In this document: positions 1-6,313 of the stretch, in pieces | Position numbering within the stretch: position 1 is the stretch's first letter | Layout: each line of letters starts with the position of its first letter | Origin: a bacterium | GTDB taxonomy: Bacteria > SZUA-182 > SZUA-191 > JAJRXT01 | Reading direction: 5' to 3' | NCBI GenBank assembly: GCA_024277605.1 | Contig: JAJRUU010000003.1 | Location: 1 to 6,675, forward strand | Length of the DNA stretch: 6,675 bases | Translations under genes and position numbers: made by a program | The notes under the pieces: model-generated | Database searches by the model: none | Seen by the model: only the letters and a program-made list of their open reading frames with translations | Told to the model about the DNA's origin: nothing

Positions 1-229
1 CACTTCTGCATAGGTCTGAATTTCGATCAATGCAGGCGATATGGTTTGTTTTACAATAGGCTATTAAATTCTCAATATCTGTGGAAACTACAGTCTTAAC
101 ACCTTCCCCCAGAGACAATGAATATTCAATAGCGTATTCAACAACCGTTTTACCGTTTATTTTTTCGATACATTTATTGTCTAAGCCTTCGCTCCCCTGT
201 CTTGCACAAACAACGGACAATACCTTCAT
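1..229 (-). CDS. neuA: CMP-nonulosonate (CMP-sialic acid-type) synthetase, N-terminal part, cut by window edge
   Basis: The 76 visible codons give a nucleotidyltransferase N-terminus of the NeuA/LegF/PseF type, which joins CTP and a nonulosonic acid to make the CMP-sugar donor in the cytoplasm. The protein begins MKVLSVVCARQGSEGLDNK; this matches the family's CTP-binding loop A-R-x-G-S-x-G-L-x-x-K, followed by GKTVVEYAIEYSL (residues 26-38) and VVSTD (46-50), the usual second landmark. The start is an ATG at 229-227 with GAGGG at 238-234 at good spacing. It lies 16 bases after the stop of the radical SAM gene, so the two are probably co-transcribed. The loop carries Gln11 and Glu14 where most family members have Gly and Lys. 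The remaining two thirds are outside the window, so neuraminate, legionaminate or pseudaminate specificity cannot be read. The family call is firm; the symbol is only a family name. Confidence 0.82.
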   Translation of the reverse strand, partial: MKVLSVVCARQGSEGLDNKCIEKINGKTVVEYAIEYSLSLGEGVKTVVSTDIENLIAYCKTNHIACIDRNSDLCRS

Positions 230-245
230 AATACCCTCATAGAAA

Positions 246-1679
246 TCAAAAAATATCAATGCCCCCGTGCTCTGCACGGTGCTTCATCAAAGCTTTGTCT
301 CTCAAAAAGTTTTCATAAAGCGGTCCAAACAAATTCCTGAGTTTTTCAGTATATGTTTCAGCAGGAACGGGTTTAACTCTAAAACACACCTCGTCAATCA
401 TTTCCTGTCTCTTTGCTATAAGCTGCTCATCAGTAAAGGCAGCGGTAAGGTTGACCACAAAATCGCGGGCGTCTTCCAGCTGTAGCACAAATTCATGTAA
501 TTTTTCTTGGTCTATGCGCCCGGTAGAGATAGCCAGATCGAATAACTTTGTTCCGGGATATGGTGTAGCAAACATAATTGACTTAAGCGGTATTTCATTT
601 TTGACACAGAACTCAACCGTTTCACGGCAGGATTCATCGGTTTCACCCGGCATTCCGATTATAAATGATATGGGAAGCATAATGCCGAACTTTCGGTTTA
701 TCTTTATAGCTTTTTGCATTAGTTCCAGCGTGGCCATCTTATTCATCTCTTGTAATAGCCGTGTAGAGCCGGTTTCAAATCCATAGGATATGGAGACACA
801 TCCGGCTTTAACCATGCTTCCGACAATATCTTCAGCTACCAGGTTAACCCTGCCGGTACACGACCACAATAAGCCTGGAATATGTTGTTGCACTTTTTCA
901 CAGAATTCATAAACCCGTTTTTTGTTTGCCATAAACTCATCGTCTTGAAAGGACACAAAATCTATATTGTAATTCTGCTTTAAATGTTTTAAGGCATTAA
1001 TGATAAAATCAACAGAATGTCCCCTAAAACGCCTGCCCCATGGTTGATAACAAAAAGTACACATGAAGGGGCAACCCCGGCTTGAAATAAAATCAATATC
1101 TTTTCCAAATCCAATTATTGGGTTGGACAAATAAATATCCATCGGGAGAAGGTCATAGGCGGGCATAGCACTCTCTGAATCAAGGTCTTCTATTAAATCC
1201 AAGCCTCCGGGAAACGACAGTTCGTCATTTATTTTATAATAGAATCCCTTTATGCCGGTCAGCTCTTCCAGCTTATAATCCTTTAAGCCTTCAAGGAGCG
1301 CAATGATTGCCTTTTCGCCTTCGCCGGCACATACGACATCCACCTTTGAATTTTGTAGTAAAAGTTGTGGAACTGACATTGCCGCACTACCACCTGCCAT
1401 AATAAGGGCATTGGGATTAACTCTTTTTATCATATCGGCATAGAATATTATCCTTTTATATACAGGTATCAATCCACCAATAAGCGCCACATCAAATTCA
1501 GTCGATCTAAGTATCGCCTCTACTTGCTTTTCGTTATATCGGTGGGCATTAATGTCAAGAAACTCAGGAGTTATCCCCATCTTTTTTCGGATAGTATTGG
1601 CCAGAATCGCCAAGCCGTGAGGTATATGCCGGGGCTTATCGGTTAATCTGATGGGTGGATTTATGAATAGTATTTTCAC
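246..1679 (-). CDS. B12-binding-domain radical SAM protein, 477 aa, function unknown
   Basis: A two-domain protein of the BchE/HpnP/P-methylase-like radical SAM class. Residues 1 to about 130 form a Rossmann-like cobalamin-binding fold: MKILFINPP at the start, the loop around GLI (69-71), AGGSAA (95-100) and AGEGE (118-122). The base-ligand motif DxHxxG is not visible, as in many members of this class. The radical SAM barrel follows from about 190, with the iron-sulfur motif RGCPFMCTFC giving Cys203, Cys207 and Cys210 (CX3CX2C), then FQDDEF (244-249), YGFETGS (299-305) and IGMPGET (341-347). About 90 further residues form a C-terminal extension. The start is GTG at 1679-1677; the leader has no strong ribosome site and contains a hairpin from a repeat copy 13 bases upstream. 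It lies between the fusion gene and the CMP-sugar synthetase gene, so a role in modifying the nonulosonic acid or its glycan is likely. Methylation, epimerisation or deoxygenation cannot be told apart from sequence. Confidence 0.88.
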   Translation of the reverse strand: MKILFINPPIRLTDKPRHIPHGLAILANTIRKKMGITPEFLDINAHRYNEKQVEAILRSTEFDVALIGGLIPVYKRIIFYADMIKRVNPNALIMAGGSAAMSVPQLLLQNSKVDVVCAGEGEKAIIALLEGLKDYKLEELTGIKGFYYKINDELSFPGGLDLIEDLDSESAMPAYDLLPMDIYLSNPIIGFGKDIDFISSRGCPFMCTFCYQPWGRRFRGHSVDFIINALKHLKQNYNIDFVSFQDDEFMANKKRVYEFCEKVQQHIPGLLWSCTGRVNLVAEDIVGSMVKAGCVSISYGFETGSTRLLQEMNKMATLELMQKAIKINRKFGIMLPISFIIGMPGETDESCRETVEFCVKNEIPLKSIMFATPYPGTKLFDLAISTGRIDQEKLHEFVLQLEDARDFVVNLTAAFTDEQLIAKRQEMIDEVCFRVKPVPAETYTEKLRNLFGPLYENFLRDKALMKHRAEHGGIDIF

Positions 1680-1692
1680 TTAATGGCTCTAT

Positions 1693-1753
1693 CCCGAAAA
1701 ATTCGGGTATTGTTATGGGCGAATCTAGCCTGAGTTTATGAATAGATCAGGCT
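1693..1753 (-). repeat. Repeat copy A: 61-base internal-deletion form of the hairpin repeat
   Basis: This copy joins the left end of the element (plus strand CCCGAAAAATTCGGG at 1693-1707, a perfect 6-base stem with a 3-base loop, followed by TATTGTTATGGGCGAATC) directly to its right end (AGCCTGA at 1727-1733 paired with TCAGGCT at 1747-1753). The roughly 130 internal bases found in copies B and C are missing. It overlaps the last 18 bases of the fusion gene, encoding its final residues SLIYS and the TAA stop, and forms most of the leader of the radical SAM gene. It could act as an RNA processing or stability hairpin between the two cistrons; no T-run follows, so a classic terminator is unlikely. 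Strand is given relative to the operon; the element has no known direction. Confidence 0.85.
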
Positions 1754-3556
1754 ATGTATCCTGAATATGGCAAAACAAATTTTTTCCAGCGTGTCGATGT
1801 TCATGTGTGAGTAAATCGGCAGACAAACAATATTGTTTGCTAAATGCTCTGTATGCTTAAGGTTTCCCGCTTTATGTCTTGTATTCTTATACGCCGCCAT
1901 TTTATGCAGGGGCGGATGAAAATATTTCTTGGGGTAAATACCTTCTTTGTTAAGGCATTCAACCAGCTCATCCCGGCCCATACCAAAAACTTCCCGTTCA
2001 ACGACTATGGCAAAATCCTTGAAAGTGCTAACACAATTATCAGAAATAACCTGGAAATCAATACCCGGTATCTCCATTAATCGCTTCTTATAAAATGCGG
2101 CAAGCTCATTGCGTTTCATTACAAATTTGTTGAGCATTGACAGGCTCTCTATAGCAATCGCTGCATGAAATTCCGACATTTTGCCGTTCAGTCCTATATA
2201 TTTGCAGTCATAATCACTTCCGGCGCCATAATTTCTTCCGAGATTTACCATCTGCATAAATTCTTCATTATTAGAGGTAATAATGCCTCCCTCTGCGGAA
2301 GTAACCACCTTGGTCCAGGATAAAGAGAAGCACTCCGCATCGCCAAAGGAACCGATTGGTTTATTATGGTATATCGAACCCAGTGCATGCGCCGAATCAA
2401 ATAATAATCTAAGCCTATGTTTTTGGGCGATTAAATGGAGTTTATCTATATCGGCAGGATTTCCAAACACATGAACCGCTAATATGGCTGAAGTCTTTTC
2501 AGTAATCTTTCGTTCTACATCATCGGGGTCAATGTTGAAAGTGAGCGGATTAATATCCGCAAAAACCGGGATTAGGTCATTCCAAAGTACCGCATGCCCG
2601 GTTGAACAAAAGGTAAAACTCGGCAGAATAACCTCTCCGGTAAGACCAAGCGCTTTTATCGCCAGCATTAAAGCAGTCGTACAATTCGGCAGGGTATGCG
2701 CCTTTTTAACGGATAATTTTTCTTCGATTATATGCTCTAATTCATTTGAATACTTCGCAAAATTCGATAGCTGAAGGCTCTCGGCAATATCCCTGAATTT
2801 TAAATCAAGCAACGGATAATCAGGGAGCGTAGGCTGGGTTACATATACTTTTCCGGTTATACCAATATCAACATCCGGCTCAAGCTCTGTATAAATATTT
2901 TTATTGGGCCTATATGCGGTTTCATAATCGATTATCGTCGTTTTCGGAGATACATCCTTAACCACAGTTGCCCCGGCGCCGATCATGGCCCCTGAGCCGA
3001 TACGTATATCCGGCAAAACAGTCGCCCCTATGCCTACAAAGGCAAAATCATCAACCCGAACCCGCCCGGCTGTTTTGGTACCGGGCGCCATATGTACCGA
3101 ATTGCCGATGAGGGTGTTATGTTCAATAATGGCCCCGGAGTTTATGATACAAGTTGAGCCGATGCTGACGCCGTTGTTTATTACCGCCCTGGCCCCAATA
3201 AAGCAGCCCTCTCCTATTTGAGACCGCTCGCTAATAACAGCGGTAGGGTGTATGAGCGTTGCCACCTTAAACCCACGTTGTTTCAAGGTGTTGAATATCT
3301 TATGCCTGGCAACGTTATCTCCAATTGCAATATGAAAATAATCCGTTGGAATTTCTATGGTTGCTATGCTATTGGTACTGCCGATGACCGGTATTCCGAG
3401 AACTTGCGTATGTTGAAGTTCGGGGGTGTTGTCTAAAAAACCGATGACTTCATATTCAGGAAAATTGTTCAGCGTATCTAATATCACCCCGGCATGCCCA
3501 TCATAACGGGCGCCAATTATCACAATTTTCTTCTTTTCCCCTTTAATCTTATTCAT
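1736..3556 (-). CDS. Fused sugar N-acyltransferase (PglD/NeuD/LegH type) and DegT/DnrJ/EryC1 aminotransferase, 606 aa
   Basis: Residues 1 to about 210 are a PglD/NeuD-type acyltransferase: a small Rossmann domain (IVIIGARYDGHAG at 11-23, GFLDN at 39-43) and then a left-handed beta-helix of hexapeptide repeats (about 100-200; IGEGCFIGA, IGSTCIINSGA, IGSGAMIGAGATV). His146 in IIEHNTLIG aligns with the catalytic His of PglD. After a linker (about 211-235), residues 236-600 form a complete DegT-family PLP aminotransferase: VTQPTLPDY, FDSAHALG with Asp387 for the pyridine nitrogen, SLSWTKVVTSAEGG with Lys416 as the Schiff-base lysine, and GLNGKMSEFHAA (455-466). Together the halves would put an amino group on a UDP-4-keto-6-deoxyhexose and N-acetylate it, the LegC plus LegH (or PglE plus PglD) pair in one chain. 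The start is ATG at 3556, 20 bases after neuB, with a weak ribosome site. The last five codons and stop come from repeat copy A. Substrate and acyl group are inferred from context; a 3-amino sugar is the main alternative. Confidence 0.9.
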   Translation of the reverse strand: MNKIKGEKKKIVIIGARYDGHAGVILDTLNNFPEYEVIGFLDNTPELQHTQVLGIPVIGSTNSIATIEIPTDYFHIAIGDNVARHKIFNTLKQRGFKVATLIHPTAVISERSQIGEGCFIGARAVINNGVSIGSTCIINSGAIIEHNTLIGNSVHMAPGTKTAGRVRVDDFAFVGIGATVLPDIRIGSGAMIGAGATVVKDVSPKTTIIDYETAYRPNKNIYTELEPDVDIGITGKVYVTQPTLPDYPLLDLKFRDIAESLQLSNFAKYSNELEHIIEEKLSVKKAHTLPNCTTALMLAIKALGLTGEVILPSFTFCSTGHAVLWNDLIPVFADINPLTFNIDPDDVERKITEKTSAILAVHVFGNPADIDKLHLIAQKHRLRLLFDSAHALGSIYHNKPIGSFGDAECFSLSWTKVVTSAEGGIITSNNEEFMQMVNLGRNYGAGSDYDCKYIGLNGKMSEFHAAIAIESLSMLNKFVMKRNELAAFYKKRLMEIPGIDFQVISDNCVSTFKDFAIVVEREVFGMGRDELVECLNKEGIYPKKYFHPPLHKMAAYKNTRHKAGNLKHTEHLANNIVCLPIYSHMNIDTLEKICFAIFRIHSLIYS

Positions 3557-3576
3557 AATGACACCAATGCCTTAGC

Positions 3577-4620
3577 CTATAAGGTTATATCTGACCAACT
3601 CAACAGTTGATCAGGCACTAAGTCTCTGCGGGCTTTTTTACCAAGAATTTCATCCCAATATTTTGGTTTAATACCTGTACCGGGACGTTTAATTATCAGA
3701 TTCTCTACAGTAAATGTTTCCCCTGATTTAATATTGCGATTTATTACGATGCTTCGGCGATGTACCCTGCGCTGTCCAAGCTCTTTTTCACCGAAGCTGC
3801 GTTTCGTACCGCCTAATCCCGCTTCCACCTCTCGAATTCCAGTCACAAGAGCTTTCAACTGATCCGGTTCGATAGATGCCGCATGATCCGGGCCAAATTG
3901 CTTACTGTCCAAGGTAAAATGCTTTTCTAAAACCACTGCTCCCAGCGCCCTGGCCGCTATGCTCATGGTGATACCAAGCGTGTGATCGGAATAGCCGACC
4001 GGAAAGCCAAAGGCGCTTTTAAGCGTCTCTATAAATCGCAAATTCGCATTTTTTATTTCCGCCGGATACCATGAAATGCAGTGCATTAATACAATCTGAT
4101 CGTTTCCCCGTGCTACAATTGCCTCAATCGCTTCTTCGATCTCTCCCAACGTGGCCATGCCGGTAGATACAATCATGGGTAACTTTGAGGAGGCCATATA
4201 CTTTAAAAAAGGGATGTTCGTCAGATCGCCGGAGGGAACCTTTAGCACGTCAATTCCGATCTCACGCAACAAATCAAATGACGCTACATCAAATGCGGTA
4301 GACAAAAACTTGATGTTCTTCTTGCCACAATACCCCTTTAGGGCAAGGTGATCCTCTCGGCTTAACTCCAGCCTTTTCAACAAATCCCTGAATGATTCTC
4401 CCTCAAAACTCCCTTTATCAATATAGGTACTGGTTAGTGCATCACTGGTCACCAGTTTATCTGCTTTAAAGCTCTGAAACTTAACGTAATCAGCCTTGGC
4501 GCAAACTGCCGCATCCACCATCTTTTTTGCAGTCTGCAGGCTACCATCATGGTTAATTCCTGCTTCGGCAATAAAAATAGCCCTGGGATTGTCTTTTATT
4601 AATAAGTCGTTATATTTCAT
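3577..4620 (-). CDS. neuB: NeuB-family nonulosonic acid synthase (N-acetylneuraminate/legionaminate type), 347 aa
   Basis: This enzyme condenses phosphoenolpyruvate with a six-carbon N-acetylated sugar to give the nine-carbon 2-keto acid, in the cytoplasm. Length is normal for the family. The TIM barrel shows IAEAGINHDGS (17-27; Glu19 matches the catalytic Glu), VKFQS (46-50), KVPSGD (127-132), HCISWYPAE (180-188), GYSDHT (209-214) and EKHFTLD (232-238). His213 and His234 match the two metal-ligand histidines of meningococcal NeuB. The C-terminal antifreeze-like SAF domain runs from about 285 (RRSIVINRNIKSGE), with Arg312 in IKRPGTG in the position of the substrate-contacting Arg. The string GPDHAASIEPDQL (243-255) is closer to NeuB/LegI than to PseI, which usually has a GPDS-type string. 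The start overlaps the upstream stop as ATGA, with GAAGG just ahead, indicating translational coupling. Exact sugar (neuraminate, legionaminate or other) is not proven. Confidence 0.93.
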   Translation of the reverse strand: MKYNDLLIKDNPRAIFIAEAGINHDGSLQTAKKMVDAAVCAKADYVKFQSFKADKLVTSDALTSTYIDKGSFEGESFRDLLKRLELSREDHLALKGYCGKKNIKFLSTAFDVASFDLLREIGIDVLKVPSGDLTNIPFLKYMASSKLPMIVSTGMATLGEIEEAIEAIVARGNDQIVLMHCISWYPAEIKNANLRFIETLKSAFGFPVGYSDHTLGITMSIAARALGAVVLEKHFTLDSKQFGPDHAASIEPDQLKALVTGIREVEAGLGGTKRSFGEKELGQRRVHRRSIVINRNIKSGETFTVENLIIKRPGTGIKPKYWDEILGKKARRDLVPDQLLSWSDITL

Positions 4621-5681
4621 ATCGAACCTTCGCCAAGCAGCGCTGTTATTTCGTTACCCAGCCGAATAATCCCCCTGCCGTCAACAACTTTTTGCGCCTG
4701 CCGGTATTGTATCATATGTGCCTTTGTGTCGGCAATAAAGAGATCAAGCCTTTTTGCTAAAGCAACATCGCCCAATTCAGGACCAAATCCGAGATTACAA
4801 TTAACCTTTAGGGTTTGAAACCTATCGGCGATCTCCATTTGTCTCGGTAGCTGACACACTGTTGCGCCTGGCCGACGTGATGCAATCCTTTCAAAAAGTG
4901 TGTTCCCTCCGGCAGTAATTGCCAAATCACACTGCTCCCACAAAGAGACTAATCCCGGCACATCCACCATAATATCACATGCATACGGCAATGTACGAAT
5001 ATAAGTTTTTAGTCTGTCAATATACCCGGTAGCCCCTGAAGAAACAACTATAAGCGACAAGTCCCGCTTTATCTGTCCGATAACCTTGAGGATGCGAAAC
5101 AACAGATCATTATGATCACTTCCCCCAAGCGAAAGCAGGATTTTTCTAATGTTGCCGTTTGGCTTTATCACTTCAGTATGAGCATAAGCCTCATCCATAA
5201 TAAAATACATCGGGCCGAGTAAATAACGTGCTTTTTGTGTGGAGTAATCCTGGGTAAGCTGGGCGGGATTAGCATTTAAAACTATATCCGCATCAATTTC
5301 TTTCCGCTTGGTATTATCGATAATTACTATCGTCCGACATCCATGCTTACGGGCAAAAGCGATGCAGGGTGCAATAGAATCAACCTCCAAAATGTCAACT
5401 ATAAGCAATAGCGGTTTTTCTTTTTCCAGCAGCCGGCATAGCTCAGTATTTCGCTCATCGTCGGAGGAGGCATTCGGCAATAATGCATTCTCAACATTTC
5501 GCCCATGGAGAAATATTTCGGCATTGTCATCTGTTCTCATTACCAATTTTACAATAAAACCAAAACTCGAGCCAAGAAAGTTGTACAATAAGCAGGCCCT
5601 ACTCAAATGCCCCATGCCGATTGCCTTGCTCGCTTCAGTGTATATTAAAACTTTTTTAGACGAATTAGAACCCTTTTTCAT
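4617..5681 (-). CDS. pseG: PseG/SpsG-like UDP-sugar hydrolase of nonulosonic acid synthesis, 354 aa
   Basis: A GT-B-fold UDP-sugar hydrolase. PseG removes UDP from UDP-2,4-diacetamido-2,4,6-trideoxy-beta-L-altropyranose to give the free sugar used by the synthase. Visible hallmarks: EASKAIGMGHLSR (16-28), with His25 matching the catalytic His of the GxGH motif; NANPAQLTQDYS (136-147); ARYLLGPMYFIMDEAY (151-166), a version of the family's LLGPxYaxlRxEF block; LLSLGGSD (182-189); and LAITAGGNTLFE (253-264) in the nucleotide-binding half. Length is near family norm, with about eight extra residues at the N-terminus. The ATG at 5681 is the only good start; an AGGA lies 12 bases upstream, rather far. 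It is the first gene of the cluster, 18 bases below repeat copy B, and its stop overlaps the neuB start. Members of this family also occur in other clusters (spore coat SpsG), so the exact epimer used is uncertain. Confidence 0.85.
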   Translation of the reverse strand: MKKGSNSSKKVLIYTEASKAIGMGHLSRACLLYNFLGSSFGFIVKLVMRTDDNAEIFLHGRNVENALLPNASSDDERNTELCRLLEKEKPLLLIVDILEVDSIAPCIAFARKHGCRTIVIIDNTKRKEIDADIVLNANPAQLTQDYSTQKARYLLGPMYFIMDEAYAHTEVIKPNGNIRKILLSLGGSDHNDLLFRILKVIGQIKRDLSLIVVSSGATGYIDRLKTYIRTLPYACDIMVDVPGLVSLWEQCDLAITAGGNTLFERIASRRPGATVCQLPRQMEIADRFQTLKVNCNLGFGPELGDVALAKRLDLFIADTKAHMIQYRQAQKVVDGRGIIRLGNEITALLGEGSI

Positions 5682-5699
5682 AACAGTAATATTTCCTGA

Positions 5700-5905
5700 G
5701 CCGAAAAGTTCGGGTATTGTTCTGGGCGAATCGATATTTAGCTGAAAACCTTGAATTTATCAGCTTCCGATAAAAGGTTTGAGGGCACACATAACTTTCA
5801 TGGACGTTGACTTTAAGCTTTTTTCTTGATAATAAGTCCAGGCCATGCCTGGTCTTGCAAACCTAGGCTGAATTTATGAATAGATCGGGATGAATAGGTC
5901 AGGCT
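5700..5905 (-). repeat. Repeat copy B: near full-length hairpin repeat
   Basis: The left end GCCGAAAAGTTCGGG forms a 5-base stem. The middle holds a bulged hairpin (TTTATC 5756-5761 with GATAAA 5769-5774, extended by AAACCT 5746-5751 with AGGTTT 5775-5780). A 62-base core at 5802-5863 differs from copy C at one position only and contains the perfect palindrome CCAGGCCATGCCTGG (5838-5852). The right end GAATTTATGAATAGATC is followed by a partial duplication, GATGAATAGGTCAGGCT, ending at 5905. The element begins 18 bases upstream of the PseG-like start codon. It has no coding potential and no matching inverted termini that would mark a standard insertion sequence. Confidence 0.85.
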
Positions 5906-5938
5906 AAATAATACACCGATGTTAATAAATTTGTCAAA

Positions 5939-6128
5939 CCCGAAAAGTTCGGATATTGTCCTGGGCAAATCTACATTTAGTTGAAAATTATAAATTTATC
6001 AGCTTCCTGATCAACCCCCTCGGGCAAACATAGCTTTATTGGACGTTGGCTTTAAGCTTTTTTCTTGATAATAAGTCCAGGCCATGCCTGGTCTTGCAAA
6101 CCAAGCCTGAATTTATGAATAGATCAGG
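5939..6128 (-). repeat. Repeat copy C: full-length (about 190-base) hairpin repeat
   Basis: The most complete copy. Left end CCCGAAAAGTTCGGA (5939-5953); a small hairpin ATCAG/CTGAT (5998-6002 with 6007-6011); the conserved core 6041-6102, with the palindrome CCAGGCCATGCCTGG at 6077-6091; and the right end CCTGA/TCAGG stem at 6106-6110 and 6124-6128. Offset from copy B is 239 bases at both the left end and the core. The spacer after it is unrelated to that after copy B, so this is a run of separate element copies rather than a simple tandem duplication. A sigma-70-like promoter candidate on the minus strand lies inside this copy. Confidence 0.87.
5987..6014 (-). promoter_or_regulatory. Candidate sigma-70-type promoter for the sugar operon, inside repeat copy C
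   Basis: On the minus strand, TTGATC (6014-6009) is followed after 16 bases by a perfect TATAAT (5992-5987). The -35 box matches consensus at four of six bases. Transcription would start near 5980 and give a leader of about 300 bases before the PseG-like start, running through repeat copy B. Copy D retains the TATAAT but has no fitting -35 box; copy B has lost the -10. An AT-rich chance match is quite possible. Confidence 0.3.
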
Positions 6129-6180
6129 TCAAAGGAGTTTCTTTTTGGGTTAGCAACAATGCAGATGAGGAGGTTTGGAA

Positions 6181-6252
6181 CCCGAAAAATTCGGGTCTTG
6201 TTATGCGCAAATCGGCATTTAATTGAAAATTATAAATTTATGGATAGATCAG
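6181..6252 (-). repeat. Repeat copy D: 72-base internal-deletion form of the hairpin repeat
   Basis: The first 61 bases (perfect hairpin CCCGAAAAATTCGGG at 6181-6195, on to AATTATAAATTTAT) match the left arm of copy C. The sequence then jumps directly to the right-end string GATAGATCAG. In copy C both breakpoints carry ATTTAT (5994-5999 and 6111-6116), so a 117-base deletion between these short direct repeats explains the length and sequence of copy D. It lies 38 bases after the stop of the cold-shock gene. The deletion differs from that in copy A. Confidence 0.8.
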
Positions 6253-6289
6253 ATCTTAAAGTTTCTGGTTTTTATTTGTGCTATTGAGT

Positions 6290-6313
6290 TTTACGATAAA
6301 CGTCTATCGTAAA
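6290..6313 (-). other. Perfect 9-base inverted repeat over the stop codon of the cold-shock gene
   Basis: TTTACGATA (6290-6298) and TATCGTAAA (6305-6313) pair perfectly around a 6-base loop. The structure covers the last codons (RRLS) and the TAA stop. In the transcript it is followed by AACTCAATAG, not by a U-run, so it looks more like a 3'-end stability or processing hairpin than an intrinsic terminator. Confidence 0.5.

Larger units (their letters stand above)
5682..6290. other. 609-base non-coding gap, mostly repeat copies B, C and D
   Basis: No convincing gene is seen on either strand between the cold-shock gene and the PseG-like gene. About three quarters of the gap is made of three side-by-side copies of one hairpin-rich element (starting at 5700, 5939 and 6181), separated by unrelated spacers at 5906-5938 and about 6130-6180. 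The gap must also hold any promoter specific to the sugar operon and any terminator of the cold-shock gene. Only a modest promoter candidate and no classic terminator could be found. Confidence 0.8.

Noticed and set aside
1693..1707. Intrinsic terminator between the fusion gene and the radical SAM gene
   Set aside because: The CCCGAA/TTCGGG stem has only six pairs and no following T-run on the minus strand, and it lies inside an apparent operon.
5308..5745. 145-codon open frame on the plus strand
   Set aside because: It lies antisense to the PseG-like gene, whose motifs are clear, and its translation shows no recognisable domain; its end runs into repeat copy B.
5700..6252. CRISPR array
   Set aside because: Repeats are about 190 bases, imperfect and variable in length, with only two or three units and no cas genes.
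5700..6252. Integron attC sites
   Set aside because: The palindromic layout is suggestive, but no GTTRRRY/RYYYAAC pair is seen at the ends and the genes are not arranged as cassettes.
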